A DNA stretch of 26,316 nucleotides, taken from JAZLIC01 sp045617225 (GTDB lineage: Bacteria > Bacillota > Clostridia > Monoglobales > Monoglobaceae). This document shows, piece by piece, positions 1 through 6,044 of this stretch. The stretch covers positions 1-26,316 of the forward strand of contig JAZLIC010000111.1 in the NCBI GenBank assembly GCA_045617225.1. Reading direction: 5' to 3'. Within the stretch, counting starts at the first letter, position 1; each line of letters begins with the position of its first letter. A program made the translations under genes and the position numbers. A model generated the notes under the pieces. It saw only the letters and a program-made list of their open reading frames with translations, searched no databases and was not told the DNA's origin.

Positions 1-139
1 TTACTTCATAGACGGAAGTAAGTTCCCTGATGAGTTTGATGCTCTTGACAGTTTCTTTGTTGATGACTGTCATCCAAATGATTTGGGACATATGTGTATG
101 GCAAAAGCAATCGGCAGAACGATAAAGCAGCTTATATAA
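1..139 (+). CDS. SGNH/GDSL-family hydrolase, C-terminal fragment (5' end outside window)
   Basis: The window opens inside a reading frame (first full codon at base 2) that gives 45 residues and stops at TAA 137-139. It contains DDCHPNDLGH, which matches SGNH block V: Asp-x-x-His followed by Pro-Asn, holding the catalytic Asp and His. The following helix (MAKAIGRTIKQLI) is the usual C-terminal helix of these esterases. The family includes carbohydrate acetyl-esterases, which would suit the locus. Substrate, total length and any signal peptide cannot be judged because the start is outside the window. A second SGNH protein lies at 5305-6033; the two are not close copies in the overlapping part. 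Confidence 0.75.
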   Translation, partial: YFIDGSKFPDEFDALDSFFVDDCHPNDLGHMCMAKAIGRTIKQLI

Positions 140-201
140 AAGTTACACCGTACAAAGACAGTAATATTGACCATGAAGCAATGACGGATATATCTGTAAA
201 A

Positions 202-244
202 AACAAGGATGTCTAAAAAACAATAGTTTTTAGACATCCTTGTT
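202..244. terminator. Bidirectional intrinsic terminator between convergent genes
   Basis: An 18-bp perfect inverted repeat (202-219 with 227-244) has a 7-base loop. The A-run on one arm and T-run on the other provide T-rich stretches on both strands. It lies 62 bases after the SGNH stop and touches the stop codon of the minus-strand regulator (TGA at 244-246), so it probably ends transcription from both sides. Confidence 0.85.
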
Positions 245-1083
245 CATTTTGTGTTGCTTTTTCTGAATTCAGTAGGTGAATAACGAGTATACTTTTTAAA
301 GTTGTTTGAAAAGTAGTAAACATTCATATATCCCACTGCTTCGGCAATTTTGGAAACAGGCATATCGGTTTCGAGTAACAACTTTCGTGCTTTGTTAATT
401 CTAAGCTCATTTAACTTTTCTATAATGCTTATGCCCGTCTCTTTTTTAAAAGTTCGTGCCAATGTCCTGTAACTCATATTCAAAGCGGCGGCAACATCGG
501 AGGAGGTAATTTGGCTACCTAAATATTCCTCTAAATATAAAATTGCCTGATTTGAAATCAGCTGCTTTTCCGCACTTTCGTTAGATTGAGAGTTCTCACT
601 GTCAAATATAGAGAATACAAAGTGTGCAAATGCAGACGAGTTAAGACGGTTGCTTTCTCCTAAATATAAAATAGGTGCTATGTTTATATTAAGGCTCTCT
701 GTCCTTGGTTTGTTTATATCCTCAATAAAACGATATGTCTTTTCGGAGGTAGTATTTTGCGAAGGCGTAATCTGCCATCTCATACAAATCCCATCATCAC
801 CTCTCGGACCGCTTATCTGAGAGTGTGCAACACCGGGCGGAATGAGCAAGGATTGCCCCTTTTTGCAGATAAATACTTTGCCGTTTATTTCTGTGGTAAA
901 GGAGCCTGATGAGAAGTAATTAAACTCAAACCAAGGATGGTGATGCGTTGCATAAGCACAATTTGGTGCGTGCTTGGCACGCTTTATGTCAAGAAGTTCA
1001 AGCTTTATATCTCCGAAAATAATAGGTTTAAGCGTTATTTTTTTCAGGGCAGAGCATACTCTTATAATTTCTTTTTCGGTCAT
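244..1083 (-). CDS. AraC-family transcriptional regulator with cupin-like sensor domain
   Basis: This 279-aa protein is probably the local sugar-responsive regulator. Its N-terminal half has an AraC-type cupin feature: a His-rich stretch (YATHHHPWFEF) followed by GQSLLIPPGVAH, typical of sugar-sensing AraC proteins. The last ~100 residues hold two helix-turn-helix motifs (around AAALNMSYRTLARTF and VSKIAEAVGYMNVYYFSNNF) and the usual PTEFRK end. I place the start at the ATG read from 1083, because GGAGG lies seven bases upstream of it; a TTG at 1101 would add six residues but has no such site. The gene is divergent from the transaldolase operon, the usual arrangement for a regulator controlling its neighbour. 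The effector is not predictable. Confidence 0.92.
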   Translation of the reverse strand: MTEKEIIRVCSALKKITLKPIIFGDIKLELLDIKRAKHAPNCAYATHHHPWFEFNYFSSGSFTTEINGKVFICKKGQSLLIPPGVAHSQISGPRGDDGICMRWQITPSQNTTSEKTYRFIEDINKPRTESLNINIAPILYLGESNRLNSSAFAHFVFSIFDSENSQSNESAEKQLISNQAILYLEEYLGSQITSSDVAAALNMSYRTLARTFKKETGISIIEKLNELRINKARKLLLETDMPVSKIAEAVGYMNVYYFSNNFKKYTRYSPTEFRKSNTK

Positions 1084-1115
1084 AATAACCTCCGAAAACA
1101 AGTGACTTTTTATAA

Positions 1116-1144
1116 ATTATATTACAATTTTTATAAAATGTAAA
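1116..1144 (-). promoter_or_regulatory. Predicted sigma-A promoter for the AraC-type regulator
   Basis: On the minus strand there is a -35 TTTACA (1139-1144), a 17-base spacer and a perfect -10 TATAAT (1116-1121), about 33 bases before the chosen ATG. The region is AT-rich, so a chance match is possible, but spacing and position are right. Confidence 0.55.
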
Positions 1145-1186
1145 GAAAAATGGCAATAATTTATAAAAAAATGTCACTTTAATATA

Positions 1187-1215
1187 TTTACTACTAAGGC
1201 AAACCGTCTTATACT
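1187..1215 (+). promoter_or_regulatory. Predicted promoter for the transaldolase-kinase-isomerase operon
   Basis: TTTACT (1187-1192), a 17-base spacer and TATACT (1210-1215) precede the transaldolase ATG by 50 bases. The -35 is weak (4 of 6), as expected for an activator-dependent promoter. It sits in the same 182-base divergent region as the regulator's promoter. Confidence 0.45.
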
Positions 1216-1265
1216 GTATGTATAAGAATTAAATTATAAATTTTTATATTAAGAAGGGTGATTTT

Positions 1266-1910
1266 ATGAAAATCTTTATTGACACAGCGAATGTAGACGA
1301 AATCCGCGAGGCTGCAAAGCTTGGTATCCTCAGTGGTGTTACCACAAACCCATCTCTTATTGCAAAAGAGGGCAAGAAATTTGAGGATGTTATTGCAGAA
1401 ATCACAAGTATAGTAGACGGCCCTATCAGTGCAGAGGTTATTTCACCTGTTGCAGAGGGTATGGTTGCAGAAGCAAAGGAGCTTGCAAAGATACACAAGA
1501 ATATCGTTATTAAAATCCCTGTATGCGCAGAAGGTTTAAAGGCTGTATCTGAGCTCAGTAAAATTGGAATTAAAACAAATGTTACACTTATTTTCAGCGC
1601 AACACAGGCACTTCTTGCCGCACGTGCAGGCGCAAGCTTTGTAAGTCCGTTCATTGGCAGACTTGATGATATTTCTGATGATGGTTCAGAGTTGGTTGCA
1701 GATATTGCAGAAATCTTTGATATTTACGGGATTGAAACAGAGATTATTGCCGCAAGTATCCGCGGACCGCAGGACGCAGTTCGTGCCGCTCTTGCAGGCT
1801 CTGACATTGCTACAATTCCTTATAAAGTTATTATGCAGATGATTAAGCATCCGCTCACCGACAGCGGTATTGAAAAGTTCAATGCCGATTGGGCAAGCTT
1901 AAAGGCATAA
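1266..1910 (+). CDS. tal: Small transaldolase (FSA/TAL class I aldolase family)
   Basis: This 214-aa cytoplasmic enzyme belongs to the short transaldolase / fructose-6-phosphate aldolase family, which works through a Schiff-base lysine. Visible landmarks are FIDTANVDEI at the N-terminus, GVTTNPSLI (residues 24-32) and VIKIP with the expected Schiff-base Lys83. Two positions that separate the subfamilies read as transaldolase: Glu57 (SAEV; Gln in E. coli FsaA) and Phe129 (SPFIGRLDD; Tyr in FsaA). I therefore predict dihydroxyacetone transfer, for example between sedoheptulose-7-P and glyceraldehyde-3-P, rather than free fructose-6-P aldolase. Length is normal. AGAAGGG precedes ATG. It is first in an operon, 15 bases before the ROK kinase. 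Confidence 0.9.
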   Translation: MKIFIDTANVDEIREAAKLGILSGVTTNPSLIAKEGKKFEDVIAEITSIVDGPISAEVISPVAEGMVAEAKELAKIHKNIVIKIPVCAEGLKAVSELSKIGIKTNVTLIFSATQALLAARAGASFVSPFIGRLDDISDDGSELVADIAEIFDIYGIETEIIAASIRGPQDAVRAALAGSDIATIPYKVIMQMIKHPLTDSGIEKFNADWASLKA

Positions 1911-1925
1911 TTTGAGGGGATTATT

Positions 1926-2864
1926 ATGATTGGATTTGATATTGGCGGAACAAAATGTTCGGTTGCTATTGGAAAATCCGATGGCGATAATATCAAAATT
2001 CTAAATAAAAAGGTGATTGCAACAGACCACAGCGTATCACCTTATGAGATGATAGACAGACTTTGTTTACTTGCCGAAGAAATGACAGACGATTTTTCAA
2101 AAATCGGCATATCCTGCGGCGGACCGCTAAACTCCAAAGACGGAATCATTATGTCGCCGCCAAATCTGCCCGGTTGGGATAATGTTAAGATTATCGACTA
2201 TTTAAAAGACCGGTATAAGTGCGTAGCTGTCCTTCAAAATGACGCAAACGCTTGTGCGGTCGCCGAGTGGAAGTTTGGCGCAGGGCGTGGGTGTGAAAAT
2301 ATGGTTTTTCTCACCTTTGGGAGCGGTCTTGGTGCCGGTCTTATCTTAAACGGGCGTCTTTATACAGGTGCATCGGATATGGCAGGCGAGGTAGGACATA
2401 TCAGGCTCTTAGACGACGGGCCGATAGGCTATGGCAAGGCAGGCTCTTTTGAAGGGTTTTGCTCCGGTAACGGTATTGCGGCTTTGGGCAGAATGGTTGC
2501 TATTGATAGCTTGAAAGACGGAAAAACGCTTTCTTATTGCAAAAGCAAAGCTGACATTGACGGCATATCTGCTAAAAGTATAGCGGAGTGTGCAAAGCAA
2601 GGTTTTGAAGATGCAATGGAGGTTTACAGGATTTGCGGCGAGAGATTGGGCAGAGGCTTGTCTGTCATTATAGATATGCTAAATCCCGAGATGATAGTTA
2701 TCGGCTCTGTCTTTCAAAGGTGCGAGGAGTTACTTCGTGACAGTATGGAGCGGGTTATAAAAAAAGAAACTTTATCCTGCTCACGCACGGCTTGCAAAAT
2801 CGTGCCGGCTATGCTTAAAGAAGAACTTGGGGATTATGCGGCACTTTCGTTGGTTGCAGATTAG
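1926..2864 (+). CDS. ROK-family sugar kinase lacking the zinc-binding cysteines
   Basis: This 312-aa protein is a ROK-family kinase, expected to phosphorylate a free sugar with ATP. The phosphate-binding motif DIGGTK is at residues 5-10, the catalytic base is Asp106 in LQNDANA, and GEVGH (154-158) contains the histidine that normally binds zinc. The canonical CxCGxxGCxE motif aligns with residues 167-176, where the three cysteines are replaced by Ile167, Tyr169 and Ser174 while Gly170, Gly173 and Glu176 remain. The zinc site is therefore probably absent. There is no DNA-binding domain, so it is a kinase and not a ROK repressor. Substrate is unknown; placement between a transaldolase and an aldose-phosphate isomerase suggests an aldose feeding that pair. 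GAGGGG precedes the start. Confidence 0.88.
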   Translation: MIGFDIGGTKCSVAIGKSDGDNIKILNKKVIATDHSVSPYEMIDRLCLLAEEMTDDFSKIGISCGGPLNSKDGIIMSPPNLPGWDNVKIIDYLKDRYKCVAVLQNDANACAVAEWKFGAGRGCENMVFLTFGSGLGAGLILNGRLYTGASDMAGEVGHIRLLDDGPIGYGKAGSFEGFCSGNGIAALGRMVAIDSLKDGKTLSYCKSKADIDGISAKSIAECAKQGFEDAMEVYRICGERLGRGLSVIIDMLNPEMIVIGSVFQRCEELLRDSMERVIKKETLSCSRTACKIVPAMLKEELGDYAALSLVAD

Positions 2865-2882
2865 TTGATTGGAGGAATAAGT

Positions 2883-3506
2883 ATGAGCGAATTATATACA
2901 AGGTATCCAAAACTTAAATGTTGTGAGGAGAGCATTGAGGCTGCACTCAAACTTTTTATAGAAACATATAAAAACGGAGGCAAGATATTGGTTGGCGGAA
3001 ATGGCGGAAGTTGTGCTGATTCCGAACATATAGTAGGCGAACTTATGAAAGGTTTTGTCTTAAAGCGTCCCGTAGGTGATGACTTTAAAGAAAAGCTTAA
3101 AAGCTTGGGCTATGATGATGCGGAGGAGTTATGCAATAACCTTCAAGGTGCATTGCCTGCTATCTCGCTTACAAGTCAAACTGCTATTTTATCTGCATTT
3201 ATAAACGATGTATCGGCAGAAACAATGTACGCACAAATGGTTTACGGATACGCTACGGATAAGGATTTGCTTATTTGTATATCTACTTCGGGCAATTCCA
3301 AAAATCTTGTTCAGGCGGCAAAGGTTGCAAAGGCTAAGGGCGCAAAAGTATTATCCTTGACAGGAGAAAAAGAAAGCGTTTTATCAAGGCTCGGTGATGT
3401 GACTGTTAGAGTTCCTGAAACCGAAACATATAAGGTGCAGGAACTTCATCTTCCTGTGTACCATTATCTTTGCGAAATGACAGAAAAAACCTTTTATAAA
3501 AATTAA
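2883..3506 (+). CDS. SIS-domain phosphosugar isomerase, GmhA-like
   Basis: This 207-aa protein resembles GmhA, the isomerase that interconverts sedoheptulose-7-P and D-glycero-D-manno-heptose-7-P. The phosphate-binding segments are GGNGGSCADSEH (38-49) and ISTSGNSKN (133-141). Both GmhA catalytic residues have counterparts: Glu53 (VGELMKGF) and His189 (QELHLPVYH). I chose the ATG at 2883 because GGAGG (2871-2875) precedes it; a TTG at 2865 would add six residues but has no site. It starts 18 bases after the kinase stop, so the genes are probably co-transcribed, and it is followed by a terminator. An insert of about 25 residues (around 64-89) after the first motif is typical of Gram-positive members. 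An isomerase for another aldose phosphate is the main alternative. Confidence 0.88.
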   Translation: MSELYTRYPKLKCCEESIEAALKLFIETYKNGGKILVGGNGGSCADSEHIVGELMKGFVLKRPVGDDFKEKLKSLGYDDAEELCNNLQGALPAISLTSQTAILSAFINDVSAETMYAQMVYGYATDKDLLICISTSGNSKNLVQAAKVAKAKGAKVLSLTGEKESVLSRLGDVTVRVPETETYKVQELHLPVYHYLCEMTEKTFYKN

Positions 3507-3523
3507 AAATGCACTTATTAAAT

Positions 3524-3557
3524 ATTCCCGACAAAATATTATATTTTTGTCGGGAAT
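3524..3557 (+). terminator. Intrinsic terminator of the transaldolase operon
   Basis: A 13-bp perfect stem (3524-3536 with 3545-3557) has a short AT loop and a T-rich tail (TTCTATATTTT). It begins 18 bases after the isomerase stop and immediately precedes a strong promoter, marking an operon boundary. Confidence 0.75.
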
Positions 3558-3570
3558 TTCTATATTTTAA

Positions 3571-3599
3571 TTGACTTTTCAGGCAAAATTCAGTATAAT
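3571..3599 (+). promoter_or_regulatory. Strong sigma-A-type promoter of the glycosidase operon
   Basis: TTGACT (3571-3576), a 17-base spacer and a perfect TATAAT (3594-3599) form the closest match to consensus in the window. It lies 40 bases before the GH123-like start and just after a terminator, so the glycosidase genes form a separate transcription unit. Confidence 0.8.
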
Positions 3600-3638
3600 A
3601 CTAAATTAGGATGTTATAGGATTTTTGGAGGGAAATGT

Positions 3639-5291
3639 ATGGGAAACAGATTTAAATTTATCAGTAGTCTTGAAAAGGTTTTCTTTGATTTCCCGGAAAA
3701 TATTTCGGCGCAAAAGTCAGGTACATTTTTCAAAAACGAAATATACTCATTCCAACTCGTCTGCGAGGTGGAGGATGAAAGACATTCATTCTTTACGGGA
3801 AGATGTAATTGCAGAATTGAGTTAGACTCTGAAATAAAGGACTGTATCACATTATACAGTGTTGATTATGTTCCCTCAAAACTGACGCACTATCCCGGAA
3901 TAAATGATGATGATTATATAACAAAGACTCCGGGACTTTTCCCTGACCCTATGAAGAAGATAAGGGATAATAAGGTCACCTTGTTTTATAACCGTGCAAC
4001 AGCTCTTTGGATAGCAGTAGAGCCAAACGGTATAGTTTTTGGCGAATATCCGATAAATATTAAAATATATAACGAGGAAAATGAGCTTCTTGCGGATTTA
4101 ACATATACCGTCAAGATTATCAATGCAATGCTTCCAAAGCTTGATATAAAGACTACGGGTTGGTTTCACGGCGACTCTGTCGCAAGTCTGCATAATGTAG
4201 AAATACAAAGTGATGAGTATTTTGAAATTTACGAGAAGTTTTTGGATACATATGTAAAGTTTGGTTATAACGTAATTCTTACCCCAATTTTTACCCCTCC
4301 TCTTGATACCGATGAGGGTGCAGAGAGAATGACAAATCAGTTGACGGGAGTAACACTGACCGACGGTGAGTATTCTTTTGATTTTTCATTGCTTGGACGT
4401 TTTATTGATATGTGTTTAAAACACGGAATAGAGTATTTCGAGATGGCGCATCTCTTTACCCAGTGGGGTGCATATTATACGCCTAAGATTATGGCAACGG
4501 CAGACGGAGAATATAAGCGTATTTTCGGTTGGGACAAAGAAGCGTTGTCTGAGGAGTATAGGGCGTTTCTTTCGGCTTTCTTGCCTGCACTTGTTGACTT
4601 TTTAAAGAAAAAGGGCGTATATGAGCGCTGCCTGTTTCATATTTCGGACGAGCCAAACGAAAAGCACGAGAAGCAGTACGAAAGCGTACAAAAAATTGTT
4701 TTAAAGTATATTGAAAAAGAAAAGTTGATGGACGCAATATCGGATTATGTATTCTTTGAAAAGGGATTGATTTATAATCCGGTAGTATGTAATGACCATA
4801 TTATGCCCTTTATTGATAACAAAGTGAAAAATTTGTGGACATATTACTGTTGTGTCCAGGGTGAGCGTGTTTCAAATCGTTTTATGGCGATGCCTGCATA
4901 CAGAAATCGTATACTCGGCTATCAATTATACAAGTATAATGTGACGGGATTTTTGCAGTGGGGATTTAACTTTTGGCTTAGTGAGCGTTCAAGGAGCGTT
5001 ATTGACCCTTATGCGGTAACCGATGCACTTACGGCGTTCCCGTCGGGTGATGCGTTTATTGTCTATCCCTTGGACAATGAAGGTGAAGTTGTACCGTCTA
5101 TCAGATTGTTTGTCTTTAACGAGGGACTTCAGGATATGCGTGCACTTCGTTTGCTTGAAAGTTTGGTTGGACGGGAAGAAGTTCTTAAAATGCTTGATGA
5201 TATTGATGGATTTGACAATTATCCGAGAAATAGTGAATACATATTAAATATTCGTAATGAGATAAATAAAAGGATTTCGGAAGCTATTTAA
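3639..5291 (+). CDS. Glycoside hydrolase-like protein, GH123/DUF4091 type
   Basis: This 550-aa protein has no signal peptide and is probably cytoplasmic. It has an N-terminal beta-rich region (about 1-165) followed by a TIM-barrel-like half. The adjacent acidic pair Asp337-Glu338 in FHISDEPN matches the Asp-Glu pair used by GH123 beta-N-acetylgalactosaminidases for substrate-assisted catalysis; the C-terminal half has aromatic segments typical of the DUF4091 group (LWTYYCC, GFLQWGFNFW, FVYPL-like). The start is well supported by GGAGGG six bases before ATG. It is first in a five-gene operon with esterase, GH36 and GH130 genes. GalNAc is not an obvious part of the mannan-like substrate suggested by those neighbours, so this member may act on something else. 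Family assignment is from motif reading; substrate is uncertain. Confidence 0.72.
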   Translation: MGNRFKFISSLEKVFFDFPENISAQKSGTFFKNEIYSFQLVCEVEDERHSFFTGRCNCRIELDSEIKDCITLYSVDYVPSKLTHYPGINDDDYITKTPGLFPDPMKKIRDNKVTLFYNRATALWIAVEPNGIVFGEYPINIKIYNEENELLADLTYTVKIINAMLPKLDIKTTGWFHGDSVASLHNVEIQSDEYFEIYEKFLDTYVKFGYNVILTPIFTPPLDTDEGAERMTNQLTGVTLTDGEYSFDFSLLGRFIDMCLKHGIEYFEMAHLFTQWGAYYTPKIMATADGEYKRIFGWDKEALSEEYRAFLSAFLPALVDFLKKKGVYERCLFHISDEPNEKHEKQYESVQKIVLKYIEKEKLMDAISDYVFFEKGLIYNPVVCNDHIMPFIDNKVKNLWTYYCCVQGERVSNRFMAMPAYRNRILGYQLYKYNVTGFLQWGFNFWLSERSRSVIDPYAVTDALTAFPSGDAFIVYPLDNEGEVVPSIRLFVFNEGLQDMRALRLLESLVGREEVLKMLDDIDGFDNYPRNSEYILNIRNEINKRISEAI

Positions 5292-5304
5292 GGGGGATAA
5301 TACG

Positions 5305-6033
5305 ATGGATAACAAAAGCAATATTCTGTACGGAAAAAAGTTGGTTGTATGCGGCGATAGCTTCTGCGAAGGCGATTTTTCGGGATATGTGGATGAGAAC
5401 GGACTTAGCGGTACAGATAGTCCGGTTATCTATGACAAAAAGCGAGGAATGTATAAAACCTTCCCGTGGTGGATTGCAGAGAGAAATGATATGGAGCTTA
5501 TAAATGAGTCTAAATGCGGCTCGGTTATAGCACTTGACAGGGATTATATCAAGGACCCGAATGCAGAAGATTTAATTTTCAGATTTCCGTTTTCTTTGGA
5601 GCGTTACAAAAAAGTTCCGCTTGACGCAGATTATATTCTGTTGCAATTCGGACTTAACGATATGTTTAATTGCGATTTAGGCAGCATAGATGATACCACA
5701 AACAAAACATTCTACGGTGCGTTTAATATTGTGCTTGAATATTTTATTACAAATGCCCCTTATGCAAAGGTTTGCACGGTGGTGAGCAATGCATATCTGT
5801 CGGAGGATTTCCGGGTTGCTATTATCGAGGTTTCGAAGAAGTGGGGTATTCCTTGCCTTGACTTGCTTGGCGATACAAAAATTTCCTCAACTCTGAGTAA
5901 AAGAGGTATGTGTAAAAAAGCGGAGGAAATTAGGAACAAACAGTTCTTCGTTACAGAGGACAACGGTCATCCGAATTTAAAAGCACACGAACTTATATCA
6001 ACAGTTTACGAAAATTTCTTGCGCGGAATTTAG
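5305..6033 (+). CDS. SGNH/GDSL-family esterase, intracellular
   Basis: This 242-aa protein shows SGNH landmarks in order: block I VVCGDSFCEGD with nucleophile Ser19, block III FGLNDM with Asn118, and block V DNGHPNLKAH with Asp219 and His222. No signal peptide is present. It starts 13 bases after the GH123-like stop with AGGGGG upstream, and ends 11 bases before the GH36 gene, so it is in the same operon. Deacetylation of imported oligosaccharides is the likely role, since intracellular SGNH esterases are found with GH36 and GH130 in clostridial beta-mannan loci. The specific substrate is not visible, and other acyl groups are possible. Confidence 0.85.
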   Translation: MDNKSNILYGKKLVVCGDSFCEGDFSGYVDENGLSGTDSPVIYDKKRGMYKTFPWWIAERNDMELINESKCGSVIALDRDYIKDPNAEDLIFRFPFSLERYKKVPLDADYILLQFGLNDMFNCDLGSIDDTTNKTFYGAFNIVLEYFITNAPYAKVCTVVSNAYLSEDFRVAIIEVSKKWGIPCLDLLGDTKISSTLSKRGMCKKAEEIRNKQFFVTEDNGHPNLKAHELISTVYENFLRGI

Positions 6034-6044
6034 GAGGTGTACAA

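Noticed and set aside
1244..1654. Minus-strand open frame of 136 codons over the transaldolase gene
   Set aside because: It is low in complexity (Ser/Ala/Ile rich) and antisense to a clear enzyme gene with catalytic motifs; treated as a shadow.
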